Of a DNA stretch of 64,000 bases, positions 45,401-51,700 are shown piece after piece; within the stretch, counting starts at the first letter, position 1, and each line of letters opens with the position of its first letter. The notes under the pieces were generated by a model. That model searched no databases. It was not told where the DNA came from and was given only the letters and a program-made list of their open reading frames with translations. The stretch comes from Echinometra lucunter. Its lineage: Eukaryota; Echinodermata; Echinoidea; Camarodonta; Echinometridae. The stretch covers positions 19,038,863 through 19,102,862 of the forward strand of contig CM057165.1 of NCBI GenBank assembly GCA_029962745.1. The letters run 5' to 3'. Made by a program: the position numbers and the translations under genes.

Positions 45401-45658
45401 TCCCCCTCACTCATCCGAGATCACCCTGCGTTTCCCCATGATTTCTCACTTGCTATCCCCTTTAATGTCATTGATACTAAATGATAGTTCGCATGTTTTC
45501 CATTATTGTTTCAATACAACTACACTACAATTTGTGTTAATACTATAGCATATCTACTGATCAATAATAAAGGTCAAAAGCTAATACAGTAAGTTTTTTC
45601 TTTAAAAATGTTAGATCCTACCTGCAAAATCCTGATTCTTCCTTCTATTCTTCTTCAT
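22149..45658 (-). CDS. TNNI3K: TNNI3K-like ankyrin-repeat TKL kinase, complete but with an exon-5 frameshift
   Basis: Twenty-three coding exons on the minus strand predict about 813 aa, close to the 835 aa of human TNNI3K. Order: a short coiled N-terminal segment ([19 protein letters not shown]), about ten ankyrin repeats (exons 3-11), a linker with [13 protein letters not shown], a kinase domain (exons 14-21) and a C-terminal tail. Kinase landmarks: glycine loop [11 protein letters not shown] (about 476-486), AIK lysine (about 495), HRDLN (about 592-596), DFGES (about 612) and MAPEVF (about 637). The paralogue-specific stretch [15 protein letters not shown] identifies TNNI3K within the MLK-like TKL kinases. 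Known: vertebrate TNNI3K is a cardiac kinase that binds troponin I; its role in invertebrates is not established. Odd: exon 5 has one extra base, and two introns hold decayed ankyrin exons. The N-terminus starts MKKNRRK, lacking the Met-Gly of the vertebrate protein. Confidence 0.9.
22425..22512. repeat. short interspersed repeat, ACTGAATCCTGAAATTCCCATAG family
   Basis: Resembles 54265-54335, 29600-29647 and about 51995-52065. All share a head CTACTGAATTCT..AATTCCCATAGGC and a tail CC.GGTTCCCATAGG.AAGGG. Complete copies start CCC and end GGG between TTAA sites. Confidence 0.65.
22546..22694 (-). CDS. TNNI3K: TNNI3K-like exon 22 (C-terminal tail)
   Basis: Acidic, Ser/Pro-rich tail ending [17 protein letters not shown], comparable to HVAALRSRFELEYAL in human. 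Ends phase 2 at TTAG|gttagt. Confidence 0.85.
22737..22860. repeat. near-perfect 64-bp tandem duplication
   Basis: AGTCTTTAAGGAGTTTTACA and the following 40 bases are repeated immediately, with one visible difference near the end. It lies in TNNI3K intron 21, 43 bp from the exon 22 acceptor. Confidence 0.92.
22861..23970. other. TNNI3K intron 21, remainder
   Basis: A-rich stretch at about 22893-22960. No further exon or transposon recognised. Confidence 0.5.
23971..24081 (-). CDS. TNNI3K: TNNI3K-like exon 21 (kinase end)
   Basis: Encodes [20 protein letters not shown] and a linker. The Arg of PEERPTF is the conserved subdomain XI arginine. Confidence 0.92.
24130..24240. repeat. fragment of a tRNA-derived SINE
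   Basis: GGTAGGTCGTGGGTTCAAGTTCC resembles a B box (GGTTCAAGTTC) followed by CCTGCAATGATGCC. The head is missing. Confidence 0.45.
24571..24813 (-). CDS. TNNI3K: TNNI3K-like exon 20 (APE to helix F/G)
   Basis: 81 codons, phase 0: [20 protein letters not shown], then [15 protein letters not shown], ending in WSPNPE. Confidence 0.97.
25275..25380 (-). CDS. TNNI3K: TNNI3K-like exon 19 (DFG)
   Basis: Encodes [20 protein letters not shown] and DNMTKQPG, with the metal-binding DFG. Confidence 0.96.
25455..25640 (+). mobile_element. tRNA-derived SINE in TNNI3K intron 18
   Basis: A box TGGCTCAGTTGGTAGAGCAG followed by TCTCATTATCTGGTGACC and a B box GGGTTTGAAACC (25509-25520), then a non-tRNA body (GGCCAGGCATTAATCCCATG). 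The tRNA-like part is Arg/Lys-like, but the 3' body differs from that of the 17191 SINE. Confidence 0.7.
25810..25914 (-). CDS. TNNI3K: TNNI3K-like exon 18 (HRD loop)
   Basis: Encodes [20 protein letters not shown] and PIIHRDLN, the catalytic loop. Confidence 0.96.
26825..27010. mobile_element. hAT-like MITE, copy 1
   Basis: Ends CAGGGAAAAAATTAATTA and GTATTTTTTCCCTG, 186 bp. TCATCATC stands directly on both sides (8 bp, as for hAT), although the surrounding triplet array weakens that evidence. Internal CGGGGGCGAATTCGCCCCG is palindromic. Confidence 0.78.
27642..27827. mobile_element. hAT-like MITE, copy 2 (by segmental duplication)
   Basis: Same length as, and apparently identical to, 26825-27010. 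Its flanks are the same too, so it arose by the tandem duplication and not by a second insertion. Confidence 0.82.
28402..28469 (-). CDS. TNNI3K: TNNI3K-like exon 17
   Basis: Encodes [20 protein letters not shown], the kinase hinge. Followed by an intron (25915-28401) holding the triplet minisatellite. Confidence 0.95.
28942..29236. mobile_element. hAT-like element with CCAGGACTTTCCAGGA array
   Basis: Ends CAGGGTTCACAC and GTGTAAACCCTG are inverted. The interior repeats AAGGACTTTCCAGGACTTTC units on both sides. It sits in TNNI3K intron 16, between exons 16 and 17. No clear 8-bp duplication. Confidence 0.75.
29292..29418 (-). CDS. TNNI3K: TNNI3K-like exon 16
   Basis: Encodes [20 protein letters not shown], equal to the human [20 protein letters not shown] helix, then [10 protein letters not shown]. 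The helix-C glutamate is present. Confidence 0.96.
29600..29647. mobile_element. short TTAA-flanked repeat, family E-like
   Basis: TTAA at 29596-29599 and 29648-29651. The inside CTACTGATTTCTCAATACAG ... AATGGG resembles 54265-54335. Confidence 0.55.
29972..30029 (-). CDS. TNNI3K: TNNI3K-like exon 15 (glycine loop, AIK lysine)
   Basis: Encodes [20 protein letters not shown], completing GSGSFG and providing the ATP-binding lysine. Confidence 0.95.
30217..30343. mobile_element. palindromic MITE, GGGGAGC family copy 2
   Basis: Ends GGGGAGTGTTTCATGAAGTG and its complement. The loop contains AGCCAATCAGATGC. Confidence 0.85.
30438..30559. mobile_element. palindromic MITE, GGGCCCGTTGC family
   Basis: Ends GGGGCCTGTTGCATAAAACT and AGTTTTATGCAACGGGCCCC. 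The arms contain TTACTATAATAG/CTATTATAGTAA. The loop contains ACCAATCAAAAT. Confidence 0.87.
31032..31124 (-). CDS. TNNI3K: TNNI3K-like exon 14 (kinase domain start)
   Basis: Encodes [20 protein letters not shown] and ends in the glycine loop, phase 1 at AGTG|gtaggt. Confidence 0.93.
31581..31637 (-). CDS. TNNI3K: TNNI3K-like exon 13
   Basis: Encodes [19 protein letters not shown], equal to [19 protein letters not shown] in human. Confidence 0.95.
32071..32151 (-). CDS. TNNI3K: TNNI3K-like exon 12
   Basis: Encodes [18 protein letters not shown] and CGDYSQP, the end of the ankyrin domain and start of the linker. Confidence 0.93.
32914..33063 (-). CDS. TNNI3K: TNNI3K-like exon 11, last ankyrin repeat
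   Basis: Encodes [20 protein letters not shown], then ADMNLVAS and [11 protein letters not shown], nearly identical to the vertebrate repeat. Confidence 0.95.
33241..33650. repeat. ATT/AAT triplet array
   Basis: Imperfect (ATT)n then (AAT)n then (ATT)n, in TNNI3K intron 10. The flanking GATAAGCGCTATACAGGAAT and GATATGCGCTATACGGAAAC resemble SINE 3' tails, so the array probably grew from retroposon tails. Confidence 0.88.
34053..34429. mobile_element. GC-rich MITE, GACCTCTTTTACACCAAGC family
   Basis: Ends GACCTCTTTTACACCAAGCG and GCTTGGTGTAAAAGAGGTC are inverted. CTTTTACACC also recurs internally. Much more GC-rich than its surroundings. In TNNI3K intron 10. Confidence 0.85.
34489..34583 (-). 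CDS. TNNI3K: TNNI3K-like exon 10, ankyrin repeat
   Basis: Encodes [20 protein letters not shown] and [11 protein letters not shown]. The QGRDGHT block is diagnostic for TNNI3K. Confidence 0.94.
34614..35073. mobile_element. TTAA-flanked MITE, family A copy 2 (uninterrupted)
   Basis: Ends AGGCATTGGCTAAC and GTTAGCCAATGCCT, with TTAA on both sides (34610-34613, 35074-35077). 460 bp. In TNNI3K intron 9. Serves as the empty site for the nested insertion in copy 1. Confidence 0.9.
35442..35546 (-). CDS. TNNI3K: TNNI3K-like exon 9, ankyrin repeat
   Basis: Encodes [18 protein letters not shown] and NIFSETPLH, equal to ACYNGKFEVAKEII and NIFSETAFH. Phase 2 to phase 2. Confidence 0.93.
35856..35944 (-). 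pseudogene. decayed duplicate of the 3' half of TNNI3K exon 8
   Basis: The minus strand reads [18 protein letters not shown], aligning with exon 8 [15 protein letters not shown]. It has an in-frame TAG and a 3-bp deletion near IYG. A donor-like TTAC|gtgag remains. It sits about 75 bp beyond exon 8 in the transcript direction. Confidence 0.8.
36018..36162 (-). CDS. TNNI3K: TNNI3K-like exon 8, ankyrin repeats
   Basis: Encodes [20 protein letters not shown] and [12 protein letters not shown], strongly matching the vertebrate protein. Ends phase 2 at CACTT|gtaagt. Confidence 0.95.
36326..36473. mobile_element. palindromic MITE, GGGCCCCGTTTCATAAAAC type
   Basis: Ends GGGCCCCGTTTCATAAAACT and TTTTATGAAATGGGGCCC; loop TCTGATTGGCTGAGAGC. 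In TNNI3K intron 7. Confidence 0.83.
36649..37167. mobile_element. TTAA-flanked element, family D
   Basis: Left AGGTAGCCCACACTTTTGCA pairs with right TTTTGCAAAAGGGACGGGCT (imperfect). TTAA at 36645-36648 and 37168-37171. The interior includes a GC-rich patch (36920-36990). Confidence 0.75.
37303..37447 (-). CDS. TNNI3K: TNNI3K-like exon 7, ankyrin repeats
   Basis: Encodes [20 protein letters not shown] and [18 protein letters not shown], matching NVSGEVGDRPLHLASAKG in vertebrates. Ends phase 1 at GATG|gtagga. Confidence 0.93.
37815..38107. mobile_element. MITE, GGGGTGTTTCAC family copy 2 (uninterrupted)
   Basis: Ends GGGGTGTTTCACAAAGACTA and TAGTCTTTGTGAAACACCCC. In TNNI3K intron 6. Provides the reference for the Harbinger-like insertion in copy 1. 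Confidence 0.87.
38375..38459 (-). pseudogene. decayed duplicate of TNNI3K exon 6
   Basis: Minus-strand reading gives VNIYAEG...LHIARYFGH, aligning with exon 6 (ANIHARD...LHIACYFGH). It has TAA in place of GAA-A at its end, another TAA upstream and small deletions. The donor (AAAG|gtagg) survives, but no open frame crosses it, so it should not be spliced productively. Confidence 0.85.
38484..38582 (-). CDS. TNNI3K: TNNI3K-like exon 6, ankyrin repeat
   Basis: 33 codons, phase 0 at both ends: [20 protein letters not shown] and [14 protein letters not shown] decayed copy lies 24 bp further along the transcript direction. Confidence 0.92.
38759..39166. mobile_element. piggyBac-like MITE, family C copy 2
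   Basis: Begins CCCATTCGTGACAG and ends CTGTCACGAATGGG. Exact TTAA at 38755-38758 and 39167-39170. 408 bp. In TNNI3K intron 5. Confidence 0.88.
39427..39538 (-). CDS. TNNI3K: TNNI3K-like exon 5, ankyrin repeat, +1 frameshift
   Basis: Entered in phase 0 and followed by a phase-0 exon, so its length should divide by three; it is 112 nt. The frame reads [14 protein letters not shown] and then TGA. Reading on with one A fewer near 39442 would give the family's ALHIAxLAG ending and a clean GAAGAG|gtattg donor. Either a real truncating allele or an assembly error. Confidence 0.85.
39565..39670. repeat. AG-rich microsatellite
   Basis: GAGAGACA / GAGAGG units just upstream of TNNI3K exon 5 in the transcript direction, overlapping its polypyrimidine tract on the minus strand. 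Confidence 0.85.
39794..39891 (-). CDS. TNNI3K: TNNI3K-like exon 4, ankyrin repeat
   Basis: Encodes [11 protein letters not shown] and [14 protein letters not shown]. Phase 1 to phase 0. Confidence 0.9.
40434..40537 (-). CDS. TNNI3K: TNNI3K-like exon 3, ankyrin repeat
   Basis: Encodes [16 protein letters not shown], matching the first ankyrin repeat (TENGLSLLHLCCI). Donor TCAG|gtatgg. Confidence 0.9.
40580..40888. mobile_element. MITE with ~120-bp inverted arms
   Basis: ATGCTAGGTTCCAACTGCCG pairs with the inverted ATGCTGGGTTCTCACTGCTG. Also CCTAGTCTGCATAAACAGAC and ATTCCATGAAGCCTTGAA, all mirrored. In TNNI3K intron 2. Confidence 0.85.
40905..41345. repeat. diverged inverted repeat in TNNI3K intron 2
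   Basis: CTGATCTGTATTAAGAAAAG, then ATGGATATCTC, near 40920-40960 is mirrored near 41265-41310. Probably an old foldback element with unclear ends. Confidence 0.55.
41648..41759 (-). CDS. TNNI3K: TNNI3K-like exon 2
   Basis: Encodes [20 protein letters not shown], the predicted N-terminal helix before the ankyrin repeats. ttatcag acceptor, |gtaagt donor, phase 1 to phase 2. Confidence 0.9.
42219..42656. mobile_element. MITE, GGGCCTGTATTCAATTCAAT family
   Basis: Ends GGGCCTGTATTCAATTCAAT and ATTGAATTGAATACCGGCCC; internal ATTCAATTCAA and AAGTAAAA units recur. CTG flanks both ends, a possible 3-bp duplication. In TNNI3K intron 1. Confidence 0.85.
43291..43425. mobile_element. palindromic MITE, GGGGAGC family copy 3
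   Basis: Ends GGGGAGCATTTCATGAAGAG and CTCTTCATGAAACGCTCCCC; loop TCTGATTGGCTGAGAGC. Confidence 0.87.
43842..44720. mobile_element. 879-bp near-complete palindrome with 11-bp target duplication
   Basis: Arms of about 400 bp (43842 to about 44245, and about 44298-44720) are near-perfect inverted copies around a spacer of about 50 bp. The ends AGACCGAAGTGTTCTGTCTC and GAGACAGAACACTTCAGTCT are inverted. AATACTAACTT stands directly on both sides (43831-43841, 44721-44731). Long arms plus a 9-11-bp duplication suggest a Mutator-like foldback. Sea urchin TU elements are another long-arm class. Confidence 0.88.
44732..45621. other. TNNI3K intron 1, 5' part
   Basis: No repeat ends or exons recognised; mixed composition with a few CpGs. 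Confidence 0.5.
45622..45658 (-). CDS. TNNI3K: TNNI3K-like exon 1 (start)
   Basis: ATG at 45658-45656, directly preceded by an in-frame TGA. Twelve codons ([12 protein letters not shown]) end phase 1 at GCAG|gtagga. The phase fits exon 2 exactly and produces [12 protein letters not shown], aligning with DEWKKKVSESY of the vertebrate protein. Confidence 0.75.
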
Positions 45659-45998
45659 TCAGCGACTAAGAGTAGGTATCGCTAAGTAGACAAATCGAAA
45701 ATAAAAAACAAACACGTCTGATATACAAACCCTGGAAACAAGTCTTCGGAGTTTATATAATGAATAGAGGATAGAGAGAAGCAATTTCAAAAGTTAGATC
45801 AAAATCGGTTATGAAATAAGTTATGAAAGTTTGAAGTCGCGATTTACTTTCTAAGCTCCAAAATGGAATTTTTCTCCATTTTCTCTCAAGTCAAGGTGCA
45901 GTTTTTCTCTTTGTGAACTCAATATTACGTTGTGTCAAATACTTTCCCATGATATATCCAGGGAATGACATCTTAATCTAAGAAAGAGACAAGCTGGG

Positions 45999-46341
<343 letters not shown>

Positions 46342-46354
46342 TAAGCTATGATAT

Positions 46355-46492
46355 GTCACCATCATCATCATCGATCGTCTCGGCAGGAGCCGCAGCAAGC
46401 AGCGTCACCATCATCATGATCGTCATCACCATCATCATCATGCATTATCATCATCATCATCATGCATTATCATCATCATCATCATCCTCATT
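46355..46492. repeat. ATC triplet array
   Basis: CATCATCAT blocks broken by a short GC-rich piece at 46375-46405. Confidence 0.88.
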
Positions 46493-46625
46493 AAAGAGTG
46501 GGCTTTTTGCTCACTCGCTCACTTCGTCAGCTCGCGAAATTTAAAAACAGGGTGACTGATAATCTTGCAAGAGTCAGCTCCCCCAACTTTCAAATACCAT
46601 TAATACACTGCCCCTGCATGAAAGA

Positions 46626-46904
46626 ACATCTAAAATAATCTCGTCAGATTTGACTAGATTATACGGGATCAGACGGCCGGGCACAAGTTTGGATCAGTCT
46701 AGTCAAACTTGACACGACTTTAGTATTTTAAAAAAAATGACCAGATTCTGACAGTAAAACAATTTGACTACTCACCGGATCCCACGGGCACAGTATAATC
46801 CAGTCAAATTTGACCAGATTCTATTGACAATGACCAAAATTTTATTAAAGATGAACAATTTTAAGTTAAGTGGTCAAATTTGACTAGCTTTGTTTTTAGA
46901 GTGT
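46626..46904. mobile_element. hairpin MITE with iterated AAATTTGACTAG motif
   Basis: Right end TTTTTAGAGTGT; left end ACATCTAAAATAATCTCGTC is a diverged inverted match. The interior repeats TCAAATTTGACYAG and complements. Confidence 0.7.
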
Positions 46905-47199
46905 AGTGAAGATCTACATCTGCGACATTATGAGAAATTTTCAAGTGTGTATGGATGGGGGAGGTACATTATAGAGTGTGGCATAAAATGCAGTTGGCTA
47001 TTAGGGCAACATCTTAAAAAAAATGCCGATATAAATGTATCACACCCCGTGCAACGCCCGTGCCTCATTTTGGTTGTTTCGCTTTCTCGTCGATCATATT
47101 TGGCACCAGTCAACCCCTCCCCCCCCCCCCCCCCCCCCACCCACCACCATAAATACAAATTGACACCCATCATCACCAACACTAACAGAGGCTAACTTG

Positions 47200-47815
47200 A
47201 ATCCGCATGCTTTCTTCTAGATCCTCTTCTTGGCTTCTTCTCCTTCTTTTTCTTCCAAGTTCTTCTTCTCCTTTTCACCCTCCTCTTCTTGCTTATAATA
47301 CTTCTTTCCCCAAAAAAGTTCTTCTGCCTTTTCAACGTCCATTTCCTTCAAATTCCTCCGTTCCTCCTTTTTTCTTCTATTCTTCTTTAACATTTCCTTC
47401 TCCACCTTCACTACCTCCTCTCTTAATCCCCCTACCAATTCTTCCCTTTTCCAGTTTTCTTCAAGTTCTTCTTCTTCCTCAGGCCCTTTTTTCCGATCTC
47501 GTTCTTGTTTTTGTTCTCTTCTTCTTCTTCTTCTTCTTCTTCTTCTTCTTCTTCTTCTTCTTCTTCTTCTTCTTCTTCTTCTTCTTCTTCTGGCATCTCC
47601 TCCACTCCTCCTCCCAGCTTCCTATATAGCTCCTTGTAATTCCTTTTCCCATTCTCTTCAGTCTTGTTTTCTCCTTTTGTTCAAGTTCTCCCCCGCCCCC
47701 CCCCCCTCCTCCCCCTTCTTTCTTCTTCTTTCCCCATTTTCTTCGAATCCCCCCCCCCCCCATTTTTTTTTCCATCTTCTCCTTCGACTTCTTATTCTTC
47801 TTGCTTGAAAGGCAC
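47200..47815. repeat. pyrimidine-rich tract with (CTT)n and C runs
   Basis: Long CT-rich stretch on the + strand including about 73 bp of pure CTT (47519-47591). The matching Lys-rich and Phe-rich open frames are artefacts. Confidence 0.9.
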
Positions 47816-48638
47816 CCAATTAAGACACATGGATGAGGGGAAAATACCTCCAGGTTGATAGGCCTATTAGCTAGGCATATTCTTTTCGTCGCATCCATGA
47901 TTGTGATGACTGTAGTAATGTTTTGTTGTCCTTCCAGAATAAGATAATAATTAATAGTTATATGAAGAATGGATGACTAATCAGTGAGATTGCACGTTAT
48001 CGATAATGTTAAGAGATCTAATAGACCTGTTTCCTAATTTTATGCATACTTCTCGCCGGGACTTCTCGAACAAAAGTTTCTCTTGACAACTAAGAAGCGT
48101 GCCCAATATAGCAAAAACTACCGTATGCAAAATGATTCCGACCATAGAGATATGCATAACATAGCAAGTGCACTAAATAATTGGTAACTGTAAGGATTCT
48201 TGAGAGAAACGTGCATATATATTGAAAATTGAAATGCATTAGTAAACATGTCTATTGATACAAAGTTTCTAGTCCTGGAATAAAATTGAAAAGTCACCTT
48301 CCTCCATCAAATGCCTACAACTAGAAAAAGCAAAGTGAATTTCAGCTGCGTTCATCGAGGTAGATTTGATAGATGCAAAGCGCAAATTATTTGTAGAGCT
48401 AGAGAAAAGACCTACATAACATTAACATTGTGCAATACAATACCCGGAATGGCCACGCCCACTTTGTTTATTTGGCCGAATATAATGAGATCGAGAGAGC
48501 TTACGCTAGCGCTAGAGCGATCGCGAGCTTCATACGTGACGTGTAATACTATAGTTACATGTACAGTCGCCGCTAGACACGAGTGTAGCTAACTATCGTT
48601 ATTTTGTTCCCTCTCTCAGCTGGAATTCGGTATTAATC

Positions 48639-48724
48639 ATGGTGAACCTTGGCGATGTATTCCCTAATTTTGAGGCAGAAACCACTGTAGGCGCAGTCAA
48701 ATTTCATGAATGGCTCGGGGAATC
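48639..48724 (+). CDS. PRDX6: PRDX6 exon 1
   Basis: 28 codons plus 2 nt, ending GGGGAATC|gtgagt. The Ser codon of the GESWG lipase motif is split by the intron. Confidence 0.93.
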
Positions 48725-51700
48725 GTGAGTATCTTATTATACCAATGTTCTGCATTTTTAGCTTGCCTTCGCTTTCAAACACGCACATGTGGCCAGCTAT
48801 TTAACGGTTAGAGAAGGTGTACTTCCACGTACCGGTACCACTTTGGTCTTTGCTGGGGAATGCCCAGTGTTCAGCCGTCACAGAACGATGCTCCAGGGTT
48901 GTATAGCCGAGGGCCAATTTCATTTCAGGGGGCGGTAGTGAGCATGCGAAGTATGCTCCTTAATGTTAGGGGGATCGGGTACAGGGAGGGGGCCCGGGAG
49001 GGGGTAGTTCGCGCGGAAGCTGCGACATTAATACTTCGTCATTGTTCCTTGTCTGCTCCGGCTCTTCCTACCTCTTTTCTTCTCTCGCTTGCGTTTTTTT
49101 TTCTTTCTTTTTAATTGGCTTTTGGGGGGGCCATTGCCCCCCCCCCCCTGGCTACATGGGTGCCAAGAGCGCACAGGAGGAAGAACTGGCAATTGTTATT
49201 ACAAACAGCACCCCCATGCATTACAATCTACTCGCTTTGTTCTCTTCCTACCTGAAATATTCCTTTCTAGTCAGGAACCTTGCTTATTGGATACAACCAC
49301 ATGCGTGTGGCCTTAAGGTAAAGACACGCCTGTGGCTGTATACACTGCCTTTAAAATTCTTGCACAAAATGCGCCATCCGGGCCATATACATGTAGGCTA
49401 GAACCACTATAAACTAGGTAGGCCATAGTCACTGAAACTTAGTTTGAACTACAAATAAATGTTTTAAAGTTTAATGTTATAAAGAAGAAAAATTAGAATT
49501 TCTCTTACCAGCCCATTGTTTGGATTGGTCTTTCGGTGTCCTGAGAACAACGTGCTCGAAAAGACAAAATATGAATTTGGAGCATGCTTTGCTGCCATGC
49601 CTCTACCTTTGTTACATTGAAATCAAAAGCTTTTATCACTGGCAATAATATCAGGCTTTCAGATCAGGGGCTTTTTGCAAATAAATTTTTAATTGTTAAC
49701 CCAATGAATACTACGCTGCAGATATCTCTTGCTGGAGTCTATGGAAAATGTGTGTTATACCAAAATCATTATGGTATCTGAATCTGATGACCGTGGTAAT
49801 AGTATTTCTGTAAAGCATTTAGAAATATCAGAGAGATGTATTGGGCGCTATAAAATCCAGGATATTTTATCTATTGGGTTATGTTGGTCTACTCTACAAG
49901 TATGAGTAAAATTTTTACATTTTTACATTTCTTGTAGCCTTTTGAAACATTTTCAAAGGAAAAAAAGGATCTGGTTTCTGGCATTGTGATAAATTACATT
50001 TCTTTCAAAAATTGAAGAGATTCTTTGTTTTGATAAATAACACAAGTGAAAATTAATGAATTAACAAGTTGAATAAAATAGTCTAAAGAATAAAAAAAAA
50101 TTAAAAATCATCAAATGTGCAATTTTATTTACCTGATTGCACATTTGCAAGGGACACATACATGTACATGTATAACAAGAAGAGACCTGCAAATGTTCTT
50201 ATGGATACATGTAAAAGAAACAGTATAACTTCAACTTTCCTGATGTAGAAAGAAAAATGAATGAGAAAGAAAGGAAACTCACAGTCATAAATCGAGAGAA
50301 AAATGAAAAATGAGGAAAAAGGCCGAGAGACACCAAAAGAAAAATGTGATACAGGTATGATGCGATTAGTTCATTTACATACTAGTAACAGCAGGGTTCT
50401 CACTAGAAAAAAATCCACACATGGTTCCCCCTCTGCGCCAAGCGCGGAATTTTCAGAAGTTTTACGGAAGTTTTACAGAATATCACCTAAAGTTAGGTGT
50501 GGCAGCAGTATATGCTATAGCAAAAGGATGAAAAAAACTTCTTGGTAAGCAGGAGTTGTCTACTAATGGCATTATAGTAAAAATACATTGCCAAAAAGCA
50601 AAACAATCTGTGGCATTTATCATTATTGTTAGGAATATATACTCCAATGTTTTTTTACCCTTGTTGCCACGCATGGTATTGGAACCATGGGTGTTATGTA
50701 CTGGCGAGAACCATGAGTAGAAGTCTTACACATGAGTGGGTTCACAGCGCTTTACAAAGATCAAACAATAGGCATAGGTCAGGACAGAGAAAGAAAGAAA
50801 TGCTAAGTCATGAGAGAGAGGGGGAGAAAAACCCAGATTGAAAGGGACAGAATGCAGAAGGAAAGACTACAAAGAAGAAAACAAGACTCTGATACCCCAC
50901 CCCTTCACTTCAGTCCTATAAAAAACTGTGAAAGTCAAAATGGGATTGTTTGGTCATTGATTCTCTATATTGCTGGGGGGAAAAAAATTAGTTTAGATGA
51001 GCTTGAGAGATAAACATTCCTCCCTTTTTACCCTACTCTGTTCTACCCAAGAACAAACAATACTATTCTTTGGTTGGCAATAAACTGATTTGACCTTGCT
51101 ATTATAATAAGCTAATATACCATGCACTGAGAGGATGGGGGGGGGGGGGCACTGTCATTACAAGATGGACATCATGCTTGTACATGGACTTTCAAAATAG
51201 ACCCTAAACAAGTAATTATCCTTCGATCTTAGAATACCCTAAACAAGTATTTTCAACCCTGGCTGTTGTAAAATTATACCTTTTTTCCTGGCTTTTGCAA
51301 TTTTGATACCCTTTTGAGTTTTCACTGTACGCGTGTACATCGCCCATCCGTGAAAAACAACCCTTTTTACGCATTTTTTTGTATGAGCATGGTGTCCACC
51401 TTGTAATGGCAGTGCCCCCCCCCCCCCCCTGCTGAGAGGATACTGTTCAAATTTTGGGTTCTCTGTTTTTCTGTTTTTTGAAGGGTTGTGCCCCTCAGAA
51501 AGTGGTTTGCAATAGCATGGCGGCAGCACCCCCCCCCCCCCTTTTTAAAAACCAGTGAAATAGTGCTACATGTATTCCTACCACCTTGGAATCCATAATT
51601 TCAGCTAGAGCCTCTCAGTGCATGGTACAACTGTCTGTCTGTTTACTTTATAACTATTCCGAAATCTCCCCCTCCTATTGTGCGGTGCTAAATTATCTAA

